In this document: piece after piece, positions 8,593 through 16,799 of the stretch | How positions within the stretch are numbered: the stretch's first letter is position 1 | How the letters are laid out: every line of letters begins with the position of its first letter | NCBI GenBank assembly: GCA_964526225.1 | Contig: CAZGLL010000001.1 | Coordinates: 67,268 to 131,267, forward strand | DNA from: DRYM01 sp964526225 | GTDB taxonomy: Archaea > Thermoproteota > Thermoprotei_A > EX4484-217-1 | Length of the DNA stretch: 64,000 bases | Reading direction: 5' to 3' | Notes under the pieces: generated by a model | Database searches by the model: none | What the model saw: the letters and a program-made list of their open reading frames with translations, nothing else | Told to the model about the DNA's origin: nothing | Program-made: the position numbers and the translations under genes

Positions 8593-8883
8593 TTAAACTA
8601 CCATTCTGGTTTCAAAATCGTCAAGAATAAGTAAAATTAGTGCTCCAACATCTTTCATCGTCTCTACATCCTCTGTTTCGTATATGTTTCTTAGGAAATC
8701 ACATAGATTTTCTTTAGAGTATTTTGAAGAAATAATGTTCTCTATGGTTTTCAAGACCAGTTTATCATAGATCTTACTCAATAAAAATTCGGGTATTCCA
8801 TCTAAACCTAACCTTTTAAGAATGTTAAATAAAATGGTAGGGCAAGAATGAGAAAAACGCTGTAATTCCTTTTTTCCGCTCAA
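8593..8883 (-). CDS. Small helical hypothetical protein downstream of alba
   Basis: A 96-residue, mostly helical protein starting with TTG at 8883, about 23 bases after the alba stop, so it may share the alba message. It carries two cysteines (C14, C61) but no recognisable motif. The ribosome-binding site is weak (AAGAAG), in line with read-through translation in an operon. Function unknown. Confidence 0.6.
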   Translation of the reverse strand: MSGKKELQRFSHSCPTILFNILKRLGLDGIPEFLLSKIYDKLVLKTIENIISSKYSKENLCDFLRNIYETEDVETMKDVGALILLILDDFETRMVV

Positions 8884-8906
8884 TTTTTAGCTTCTTTAAC
8901 TTAACT

Positions 8907-9233
8907 TTACTTCCTCACTATCGTTATTTCTATCGTTGAAACTCTCGATTGTCTACCGTCAGGATTCTGTATTGTTTGGCTACCAATCTTAATGTCCTTA
9001 ATGTCTACTTGACCTGCTAAGAACCTGTTTCTTACAATTTCCACTGTATCTACTGCCTTGCTGATGGCTCTTCCTCTAGCCTTAACTACTACCTCATCAA
9101 CTCCTTGGTTTAATAGCGTCAATGTTGCTAGAACATAGTTCATTACGGGCTTTTTACCTACTAAAACAACATTGCTTGGTGTTGGTTGTGCCGACATGCC
9201 TAAACCCCATGGTTTTTGTTCAACTATAGACAT
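8907..9233 (-). CDS. alba: Chromatin protein Alba
   Basis: Alba is the abundant dimeric DNA/RNA-binding protein of archaeal chromatin. The core NVVLVGKKPVMNYVLATLTL carries the lysine pair that in Sulfolobus Alba is acetylated and tunes DNA affinity. The C-terminal strand ends in STIEITIVRK. Length is 108 residues; the extra 12 residues before MSAQPTPSN may mean that the real start is the internal methionine at codon 13. It lies downstream of nnr on the same strand, about 50 bases away. Confidence 0.94.
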   Translation of the reverse strand: MSIVEQKPWGLGMSAQPTPSNVVLVGKKPVMNYVLATLTLLNQGVDEVVVKARGRAISKAVDTVEIVRNRFLAGQVDIKDIKIGSQTIQNPDGRQSRVSTIEITIVRK

Positions 9234-9285
9234 TAGGCTAGGTACTTAGATATAAATTTTATTGTTTAAATGCAACATTAATTAC

Positions 9286-10791
9286 TTAACCATAAACACT
9301 TACATAGGATTCCATAGGTTTCTCTATAACATCAGGAATCCTATCTATAATGTCTGTTGCAAGAATTCTTTCACCATAAACCGTGTAGGCTAAGTCTCCT
9401 GCCAATCCATTAATGAATGCTCCAAGGTAGGCTGCTTTAAAGGGGCTAACACCTTTAGCTAATAATGCGCCTACAATTCCTGAGAGAGTATCTCCTGTTC
9501 CTCCAACGCTCATTCCGGGGTTTCCTGTTTTATTGTATATTAGCCTTTCCCCATCTGAAATAATGTCTACTGGGCCTTTTGATAGAATTACTGCCTTGTA
9601 CTTCTTAGAAACTAAAGAGCATATATCTTCTCTATTTTCTCTTACGTATTCAACATTGGTGTTACTAAGCCTAGCTAGTTCTGCCATATGAGGGGTAAAA
9701 ACAGCCTTGCCATGAAACGTTAGATGTTCTTTAGCTAAAGCTTTTAAGCCATCAGCATCAACAACCACCGGTTTTTTAAGTTCTATGACGCTCTTTAGAA
9801 GCTCAATTATTGCCTCAAATGTTTCCTCCTGAACACCTAATCCCGGACCTACAATTACTGCATCAACTTTTCTTAAAAACTCAACGATTTTGTTGACTAC
9901 GTTTATTGTAAAATATTTACCCTCATACTTTATAGTTATTATGTTCGGACTATATGACGCTATCACGTAAGCTGTTTTTTCGGGAGCTACAACAAAAGCT
10001 AAATCAGAACCTGTTCTTAGAGCTGCTAGAGCCGCCATAGCTGGAGCTCCACTGTACGTTTCAGAACCTCCAATTACCGCAACTTTCCCTCCCATACCCT
10101 TATGTGCATCCTTAGGTTTTTTCGGAACTTCAAACATTACATTTCCTGGTCCCACGAAAATCGAAGCTTCAGGAGGAATACCTATCTTCGCAACAACAAG
10201 TTCTCCCACACACTCTTTAGCCTTTAAAAGCCCAGGTTTAATATCGTGGAAGGTTACAGTTAAATCAGCTTTAACAGCATTACCAGCAATCTCCCCAGTA
10301 TCGGGATTAAGCCCTGAGGGTACGTCAATAGCTACTTTTAATCCTTTACTTTCATTAATTATTTCTATAGCCGATTTAACAGGCTCTCTAAGAGGGGCCT
10401 TAATACCTACACCTAATACTGCATCAATTATTACATCAGTATGTAATGGAGTTAGCGCATCTGGTGATAACTTAACTATTTCAACAGTTTTCTCCATTTT
10501 CTCTAAGATCTTAAGGTTTGCTTTCGCATCTTCATTTCTAATAAGCAATTTATCGTAAAGGAGAAAAACTTTGACCTTAAAACCGTATTGCACTAAATGC
10601 CTTGCAGCAACAAATCCATCACCAGCATTTCCGCCCTTACCGGCGAAAACAACTACTTCAGCTGGAGGATTAACTCTATTAGCTATCTCCCTAGCTACTG
10701 ATGCTCCCGCATTCTCCATTAAGAGTCTTGTAGAAACACCATACGCTACCGAATTTTGCTCTAAAACTCTCATTTCGAGTGAAGTTATCAT
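9286..10791 (-). CDS. nnr: Bifunctional NAD(P)H-hydrate epimerase / ADP-dependent dehydratase
   Basis: A 501-residue repair enzyme that restores NADH and NADPH from their heat-damaged hydrates. The N-terminal YjeF_N epimerase domain has LLMENAGASV and the nucleotide loop GKGGNAGDG at 51-59. The C-terminal carbohydrate-kinase-like dehydratase has VVVDADGLK (342-350), a TPHMAELARL segment and GGTGDTLSG at 430-438. Domain order and length are typical of the fused form. Spontaneous hydration of NAD(P)H is fast at high temperature, which fits the presumed lifestyle. Confidence 0.95.
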   Translation of the reverse strand: MITSLEMRVLEQNSVAYGVSTRLLMENAGASVAREIANRVNPPAEVVVFAGKGGNAGDGFVAARHLVQYGFKVKVFLLYDKLLIRNEDAKANLKILEKMEKTVEIVKLSPDALTPLHTDVIIDAVLGVGIKAPLREPVKSAIEIINESKGLKVAIDVPSGLNPDTGEIAGNAVKADLTVTFHDIKPGLLKAKECVGELVVAKIGIPPEASIFVGPGNVMFEVPKKPKDAHKGMGGKVAVIGGSETYSGAPAMAALAALRTGSDLAFVVAPEKTAYVIASYSPNIITIKYEGKYFTINVVNKIVEFLRKVDAVIVGPGLGVQEETFEAIIELLKSVIELKKPVVVDADGLKALAKEHLTFHGKAVFTPHMAELARLSNTNVEYVRENREDICSLVSKKYKAVILSKGPVDIISDGERLIYNKTGNPGMSVGGTGDTLSGIVGALLAKGVSPFKAAYLGAFINGLAGDLAYTVYGERILATDIIDRIPDVIEKPMESYVSVYG

Positions 10792-10876
10792 AGCCTAAAT
10801 TCCCCTAGAAAGTATTTCGCCGGTATTATTACCTCTCAAGTCTTATTTAAATAAACTCTCTTGAACGAAGTTTTAG

Positions 10877-13800
10877 GTGGCGATTTTGCCGTATGCTATA
10901 GTAGAAGGTGCATGTCCAAATTGTGGAGGGTTCATTGACACAGAGCACTTAATAGAGGGCTTACCTTGTAGCTTATGCTTAAACGGATTAAACTTAAAAA
11001 ACCAGAAATTATCGGAAAAGACAATTTACAATTATCTTCTAAGTAGAAGGAAGCTTTATGGTTATAAGAAAATAGTTGAGCTACAGAAGGAACTTTATGA
11101 ATTCGAAAGATTCTTTAAGAAAATTTCGAATAAGCCTCCATGGAGTGCTCAGAAAACATGGGCTAAAAGACTTCTTAAAGGTGAAAGCTTCGCTATAATA
11201 GCTCCAACAGGTGTAGGTAAAACAACATTTTCCATAATCTACTCCATTTATCATGTAATTAAGGGGAAGGGTAGAACATACATTATTGTTCCTACAAAGA
11301 ATCTTCAGGAGCAAATAACTAGTAAAGTATTGGAGTGTCTTTCTAAGCTGAAAGACCATAGTGTTAAAGTATGTTCTCCGGGAGTAATTAATGATGAATA
11401 TTTAGAGTTAGGAAACTTCAACCTACTAATTACAACATCAGCTTATCTCTCTAGAAACTTCAGTAAAATTTCTGCTTACAGATTCTCATTAGTTATAGTT
11501 GACGATGTTGATGCCTTGTTAAGGAATTCCAAGAATATTGAAAGAATACTTATGTTAATAGGGTTTAGTAGAGAAATTTTAGAAGTAACGTACAAACTAA
11601 TTGTAGCTAAAATAGATCTCTTTAAACTTGTAGCATCAGGTGCTGATAGCGAAAAAATAGAGAAGATCAAAAATAAAATCGGAGAATATAGGAAGCTAAT
11701 TGACGAATACATTAAGCAAACAAAGTTAGGCCAAATACTTGTTTGTAGCGCTACGGGAAGAAATAAAGGTCTAAAAGCTAAAATGTTTAAGGAACTTCTA
11801 AATTTTGAAGCAGGAACGGTAATTGAATATATGAGAAACATTGTTGACACTTATGATGTTATGAACGAGAACTATGTTAGCCAAGTAATTTCGCTCATTA
11901 GAAAGCTTGGTAGTGGAGGATTAGTTTTTGTATCACAAGATTTAGGAATAAAGAAGGCAAAGGCGTTAGTCAAGGAGTTAAAAAACCACGGAATTAAGGC
12001 GGAACTAGCAACGTCATCGAAACATAGGTATCTTCAAAAATTCGCTAAGGGAGAAATAGACATTCTAGTAGGTATAGCAAGCTATTATGGAGTAATTGTT
12101 AGAGGAATAGACTTACCCGAAAGAATAAGATATGCAGTATTCCTCGGTGTACCTAAGTTTCAAATAGAGCTAGAGAAGGGACTTAATAATCCAGTAAAAA
12201 TACTCGCACTACTCACAGTACTTGAAGAGACGGTTGAAACAGAAGATGAATTAGCTTATTTAAAAAAGACAATAAATATCCTTTCAAAAATACTTGATAG
12301 AGTTAGCTTTAAAGAATTAAAGATTTTGAGAAAAGCATTAAGCGAAGAAATGGAGTTAGAAGGATTCTTAGGTAAACTGCAGAAACTATTACTTGATGCT
12401 AAACAGTACATTCTTAATAAAATTTCTGAGCCTAGAATTAAAGAGAAAATAAAGAATTCGGATTACATAATATTAAGAGAATTTAAAGGAAAAACGTACA
12501 TTGTCACGCCAGACATAATGACCTATATTCAGGCAAGCGGACGTACTTCGAGAATGTTTGCAAACGGTATGACAAAAGGGTTAAGTATAATCCTAGTTGA
12601 TGATGAAAAGGTTTTCGAAAGATTAACTAAACAGTTAAAATACTATGTCGAAAATTTCGAAATAAAACCGCTAAGCAGCATTAATTTGGACAAAGTTCTT
12701 GCGGAAATAGATAGGGATAGAGAAGTTGTAAGAGAAATACTTAGAGGCGAAGTGGAAACCTCATATCGAGACCCCATAATTCCAGCACTATTTATAGTTG
12801 AATCACCTACGAAAGCTAGAACCATAGCTTACTTCTTCGGTAAACCTTCGAAGAGGAGAATAAATGGCATAATAGCGTATGAGGTCTTGGTTGGAGATCC
12901 TAGATTAGGAACAAAAGATTATATGTTAACAATAGTTGCTACTAGAGGACACATTCTCGACTTAACAACATCACCTACTATGGGTTATTACGGAGTATTG
13001 GTAGATTCCAATAATGTTACCCCAATATACACCACAATAAAGAAATGTAGAGGCTGTGGACATCAATTTACAGAACCCATAACCAGCTGTCCGAAATGCG
13101 GATCAACAAGAATATATGATTCAAAATCTGTAATTGAAGTTCTAAGAGCCTTAGCTCAAGAAGTAGAAACGGTTTTTATAGGAACAGATCCCGATAGTGA
13201 AGGTGAAAAAATAGCTTGGGATGTTTATGTCCTATTAAGACCGTATATAAAGAGAATCTATAGGGTAGAATTCCATGAAATAACGAGAAATGCAATAATC
13301 AAAGCACTTGCATCACCGAGAAGGATTAAGGAGCCTCTTGTTGAGGCTCAGGTTGTTAGGCGTGTTGAGGATCGTTGGATTGGTTTTGAACTTTCGAGGA
13401 GGCTTTGGAGTGTTTTCGGAAAACACTGGCTATCAGCAGGAAGAGTACAAACACCAGTACTAGGATGGATAATAAAACAACACAAAAAATGGAAAAAATC
13501 ACGTAGGCTCTTTGTTGAGTACATGTTGGAGAACGGATTAAAGCTAAGGTTCGATTATGACATACACTTCGATAAATCATTAATAAAAGAATATGTTAAA
13601 AACGGAGCTTTAGTTTTAATGAAGACGGAGTTTATTGAGAAAATTAATCCGCCACCACCATACAATACCAACTCTCTACTTTCAGAATTAACTGGAAAGT
13701 TTAGATTAGACGCCAGATATGCCATGAAAATTTTGCAAGACCTCTTCGAATCAGGTCTCATAACCTACCATAGAACGGATAGCATACATGTATCATCTAC

Positions 13801-14584
13801 GGGATTGGAAGTAGCAAAAGACTACATTAGCAATGTGCTGAAAGAACCTGAGCTTCTTAAGCTTAAAAGTTGGGGATCAGAGGGTACTCATGAATGTATA
13901 AGGCCGACAAGACCCTACAATGTAGAGACATTAAGGAAACTTCTAATAAACGGCACTTTAAAGTCGTTTGTAAATTTTGTTCACACACACTTCAAGGTTT
14001 ACGATATGATATTTAGAAGATTCATAGCTAGTCAAATGAAGCCTGCAACTATAGTTAAAACGAGACTTACAGTTAAGATAGGAGAATATGTTAAGACCTT
14101 TGAGTTCGTAAGCAAAATATTAGAGCCCGGGTTTACTAAAGTTCTTCCAATTAACGTTATAAAACTAGACAATATCGAAAACGGATCTATTGTTAAAATA
14201 GTCGAGTATAGGGTCTGGAAGGGATCCCTTTATTCCCTATATAAGCAAGGAGATGTAATTAAACTAATGAAGGAGAAAAGTATTGGAAGACCTTCAACAT
14301 ACGCTAAAATACTATCTTCAATTCTAAATCACGGCTACGTTATTGAAAGTAAAAACAAGTATCTTGTTCCGACATCTTTAGGTATAAAAGTCTATGAGTA
14401 CTTAACCACAAATTACGGCTTCTTAGTATCTGAAGAAACCACTAGAAAGCTGGAGAAGATAATGGACGAAATCGAGAAAGGTAAAGTGGAATATGTCGAA
14501 GTTTTAAGAGAGCTCTTTGAAATACTGAATAAAGCATATATTGAAGAGGGAGGTGTAGAGAAAGCTAAAGCTATCGAAACATAA
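10877..14584 (+). CDS. rgy: Reverse gyrase
   Basis: A single-chain reverse gyrase of 1235 residues, the hallmark of hyperthermophiles, which introduces positive supercoils using ATP. The N-terminal zinc finger has C13, C16, C31 and C34. Walker A is APTGVGKT at 109-116 and the DEAD-like box is DDVD at 209-212. The topoisomerase IA half starts at FIVESPTK (639-646), followed by a second zinc finger (C724, C727, C738, C741), the TDPDSEGEK acidic motif, and the catalytic tyrosine Y964 in LITYHRTDS. Start is GTG at 10877 after TTAG. Both zinc fingers are intact. Confidence 0.98.
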   Translation: MAILPYAIVEGACPNCGGFIDTEHLIEGLPCSLCLNGLNLKNQKLSEKTIYNYLLSRRKLYGYKKIVELQKELYEFERFFKKISNKPPWSAQKTWAKRLLKGESFAIIAPTGVGKTTFSIIYSIYHVIKGKGRTYIIVPTKNLQEQITSKVLECLSKLKDHSVKVCSPGVINDEYLELGNFNLLITTSAYLSRNFSKISAYRFSLVIVDDVDALLRNSKNIERILMLIGFSREILEVTYKLIVAKIDLFKLVASGADSEKIEKIKNKIGEYRKLIDEYIKQTKLGQILVCSATGRNKGLKAKMFKELLNFEAGTVIEYMRNIVDTYDVMNENYVSQVISLIRKLGSGGLVFVSQDLGIKKAKALVKELKNHGIKAELATSSKHRYLQKFAKGEIDILVGIASYYGVIVRGIDLPERIRYAVFLGVPKFQIELEKGLNNPVKILALLTVLEETVETEDELAYLKKTINILSKILDRVSFKELKILRKALSEEMELEGFLGKLQKLLLDAKQYILNKISEPRIKEKIKNSDYIILREFKGKTYIVTPDIMTYIQASGRTSRMFANGMTKGLSIILVDDEKVFERLTKQLKYYVENFEIKPLSSINLDKVLAEIDRDREVVREILRGEVETSYRDPIIPALFIVESPTKARTIAYFFGKPSKRRINGIIAYEVLVGDPRLGTKDYMLTIVATRGHILDLTTSPTMGYYGVLVDSNNVTPIYTTIKKCRGCGHQFTEPITSCPKCGSTRIYDSKSVIEVLRALAQEVETVFIGTDPDSEGEKIAWDVYVLLRPYIKRIYRVEFHEITRNAIIKALASPRRIKEPLVEAQVVRRVEDRWIGFELSRRLWSVFGKHWLSAGRVQTPVLGWIIKQHKKWKKSRRLFVEYMLENGLKLRFDYDIHFDKSLIKEYVKNGALVLMKTEFIEKINPPPPYNTNSLLSELTGKFRLDARYAMKILQDLFESGLITYHRTDSIHVSSTGLEVAKDYISNVLKEPELLKLKSWGSEGTHECIRPTRPYNVETLRKLLINGTLKSFVNFVHTHFKVYDMIFRRFIASQMKPATIVKTRLTVKIGEYVKTFEFVSKILEPGFTKVLPINVIKLDNIENGSIVKIVEYRVWKGSLYSLYKQGDVIKLMKEKSIGRPSTYAKILSSILNHGYVIESKNKYLVPTSLGIKVYEYLTTNYGFLVSEETTRKLEKIMDEIEKGKVEYVEVLRELFEILNKAYIEEGGVEKAKAIET

Positions 14585-14623
14585 ATACTTGTTTCACTAA
14601 ATTCTGTACGTGAGGCATACTAA

Positions 14624-15169
14624 ATGACCTATAATATTAGCATAAGTGAGGAAACATACAAACTGCTCGAGCGCTATAGAAAAATTCTCGAAGACGTTTT
14701 ACATAGGAGAGTAAGCTACGATGACGTTTTAAAACTTATGTTAACAAATGAAATGCACTTAGCAATTTATTCAGCATTAGCTAAGAAAGTAAAAACTATT
14801 GAGCAAGAATTAAAATCAGCCGAACTAGCTATTACTCCCGCACATAAGCATGAGGTAAAAGCTGACAAGTTCGTAGAGTTCATTAGAGATGTGGTAGTTT
14901 ATCCTTTAGATAAAATACGTGCTCCTAAAGATAAAATAAACAGATATGTAAACGAAGGGATATTCAAGATAATTTATGCTTCAGGTAAAGGTTACCTCGT
15001 ATATAATCCTAAGCTTCAGGAGCTCTGGAAGAAACTGCCTATACCTAAAGATAAAGTTAAGGAGCTAAGTAGGGAAGAACAGAAACTACTTGAAATACTT
15101 AAGAATGCTGGCTTGGTATATGAAGATGGAGTTGCCAAATCCTTGAAAAGAGTTATTGAGGAACTATGA
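14624..15169 (+). CDS. Putative DNA-binding protein with coiled N-terminus, downstream of reverse gyrase
   Basis: A 181-residue protein starting about 40 bases after the reverse gyrase stop, so probably co-transcribed with it. The N-terminus (YNISISEETYKLLERYRKIL) resembles a ribbon-helix-helix, followed by helical sequence. The last ~90 residues resemble the C-terminus of the 54858-55592 protein, including the shared block PIPK-x2-V-x-EL-x3-E-x-LL. That suggests a small conserved domain joined to different DNA-binding heads. Specific function unknown. Confidence 0.65.
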   Translation: MTYNISISEETYKLLERYRKILEDVLHRRVSYDDVLKLMLTNEMHLAIYSALAKKVKTIEQELKSAELAITPAHKHEVKADKFVEFIRDVVVYPLDKIRAPKDKINRYVNEGIFKIIYASGKGYLVYNPKLQELWKKLPIPKDKVKELSREEQKLLEILKNAGLVYEDGVAKSLKRVIEEL

Positions 15170-15233
15170 ATCAGCCGGGATACTTCATGTCATTGCTAAT
15201 TAGATACTCCATGGATAGGGCGCTCATCATCTG
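15168..15233 (-). ncRNA. C/D box sRNA candidate
   Basis: Box C ATGATGA (15224-15230) and box D CTGA (15171-15174) are perfect and 60 bases apart end to end. An internal CTAA can serve as D', followed by an AATGACA-like C' that is poor. The sequence before box D is GAAGTATCCCGG. It fills the gap between two convergent genes and is not part of either reading frame. The target is not known. Confidence 0.5.
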
Positions 15234-15248
15234 ACTACTTATCTTACC

Positions 15249-15824
15249 TTAAGCTTTTAAAGAATTTCTGATAAGCCTTTCAGCCTCACTAAGAGCCTTT
15301 GATGCTTTTTCTATTCTCTCGTAAAATTCATTTCTATCTTTAAACGTTACGTAAGCCAGAGTCTGTGTTAACATAGTATATGAGTAAACATTCTCACCTT
15401 TTTCGTCAATATACCTTAGATAAAGCAGTCCTTTTCTCCTACTTCTTCTTGGATAAATTTCTATCATCACATTATTATGCTTGGTCTTTACTAATCCTAT
15501 AATTCTAATGTAAGAATTAGATGGAGCAATTAGCCATAACTTAAATGGTTCTCTGACTTTGGCATAAAATTCCCTAAGTTTAGCTGCAGTATAACTATGA
15601 CTTATAAGTGTCAATACCTGATATTGAGATGTCAAAGAATATTCTTCAAGAAACTCAGCAATGAAAGGGTAAAATTTGAGGGATAAAGCAAATTTCACTA
15701 CTCGATTTTCTTCATTGGCCTCAATTATTGAAGCGTTATAGTCTTTAAGTTTCTTAATTGCTTTTACGAATAATTTATCGGGTTTAATTGATGCAATAAC
15801 GCTTACCATTACTGTTTTTCTCAT
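15249..15824 (-). CDS. Hypothetical protein, 191 residues
   Basis: A soluble basic protein that I do not recognise. The start ATG at 15824 is supported by a strong GGAGG seven bases upstream. The sequence has alternating strands and helices, with a basic patch (YPRRSRRKGLLYLRY) near residues 128-142 and a C-terminal helix. It lies downstream of a C/D sRNA candidate on the same strand. No family or partner is apparent. Confidence 0.65.
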   Translation of the reverse strand: MRKTVMVSVIASIKPDKLFVKAIKKLKDYNASIIEANEENRVVKFALSLKFYPFIAEFLEEYSLTSQYQVLTLISHSYTAAKLREFYAKVREPFKLWLIAPSNSYIRIIGLVKTKHNNVMIEIYPRRSRRKGLLYLRYIDEKGENVYSYTMLTQTLAYVTFKDRNEFYERIEKASKALSEAERLIRNSLKA

Positions 15825-15904
15825 GTTCGGTCCTCCGACGGGGATAACATCCTCATCGTTTATCGGTAACCTACCTTTTCTTCATCGGAACATACGTGTT
15901 TCGC

Positions 15905-15961
15905 TAATCAGCCCTTCCACATGTCTTCATTAAATTCCGATCCGGGTTCATTCATCATTTC
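15905..15961 (-). ncRNA. C/D box sRNA candidate, one guide resembling the tRNA T-arm complement
   Basis: Box C ATGATGA (15952-15958) and box D CTGA (15908-15911) are perfect, 51 bases apart. D' CGGA (15936-15939) and C' TTAATGA (15927-15933) are imperfect. The guide before D' reads ATGAACCCGGAT, whose complement contains CCGGGTTCA, a typical tRNA T-arm sequence. The guide before D is about 15 bases. It lies upstream of the minus-strand gene at 15249-15824. The tRNA target is only a suggestion. Confidence 0.58.
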
Positions 15962-16058
15962 TACTAACATAAGTTCTCTTAGTTCTCTTATAAATATAGT
16001 TTTCACGTAAAGTTTTTAGGGAAATAAAGTAACTATACCTTGTCTGAGGACGAAGAAT

Positions 16059-16799
16059 ATGAGATTTAGGTCTATTTTTCTACAGTACATAATGCCTCAA
16101 ATGTTACTCTTAGGATTTGCATTCATGAATACATGGTTTCCAGGCTATACGTTTCTGTTCATAATAGTTTACATAATTGTTTTTGGAGCAATAATGTATG
16201 TAACAGGCAAGAAAACATTTAAGGGAAGAGCTAAGGATCTTGAGGAAATAAGAAAGGGAAATAGGCTATACAAAGCTAAAGCAGTAGAAGTTAGGCAACT
16301 TATGGGCAACGATCCACTCTTAGTTTCGGAAATGAAAGGGCAATTAATAACCACGTTTATGCCCTTCCTTTCACTACTTGTAATATGGTTCATGTTTAGT
16401 ACTTTAAGAGACATATTAGTTAAAGGAGAGGCAGGCTCCCTCGAAATGTTCATAGGTTACGCTGTTCTTTACGAAACATTCTTTGCTGTATCATTAATTA
16501 CAAGGCTATACCAGAAAATAATGGTTAGAAGAAGAGGATACTCCGCACTTATGGTGCTTAACGACTATGTAGTTACGGAAAAGGGAATATATTCCGAAAG
16601 AGGTGGAGGGATAACACTTAAATTCCCTATAAAAGCGAAACGGCTAGTCTGTAACGAAAAAAGGAACTTAATAGATATTGACGTTATCCAAGAAAACCCA
16701 TTTGCAGGTAAAACAATTATGAGAGTAAGGCTTTATAGTAAGAAAGTAAATGACCTATGTAATAAATTAAAGAGTAAGATAGTTGTTGAAGAAAGTTAG
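16059..16799 (+). CDS. EMC3/TMCO1-like (DUF106) membrane protein, Oxa1 superfamily
   Basis: A 246-residue membrane protein with the layout of the archaeal DUF106 group: two hydrophobic N-terminal helices (about 10-50), a charged cytoplasmic coiled coil (about 50-105), then two more hydrophobic segments (about 105-165). These proteins belong to the Oxa1/YidC/EMC3/TMCO1 superfamily and are thought to help insert membrane proteins. The C-terminal ~80 residues form a soluble tail. The 3' end overlaps the convergent lhr gene by four bases. Confidence 0.75.
   Translation: MRFRSIFLQYIMPQMLLLGFAFMNTWFPGYTFLFIIVYIIVFGAIMYVTGKKTFKGRAKDLEEIRKGNRLYKAKAVEVRQLMGNDPLLVSEMKGQLITTFMPFLSLLVIWFMFSTLRDILVKGEAGSLEMFIGYAVLYETFFAVSLITRLYQKIMVRRRGYSALMVLNDYVVTEKGIYSERGGGITLKFPIKAKRLVCNEKRNLIDIDVIQENPFAGKTIMRVRLYSKKVNDLCNKLKSKIVVEES

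Noticed and set aside
15825..15905. C/D-like elements (CCGATGA, ACGATGA, CCGA) on the minus strand before the 15249-15824 gene
   Set aside because: Neither C box matches the consensus well and no CTGA is present; the last part is better read as the GGAGG ribosome-binding site of the gene.
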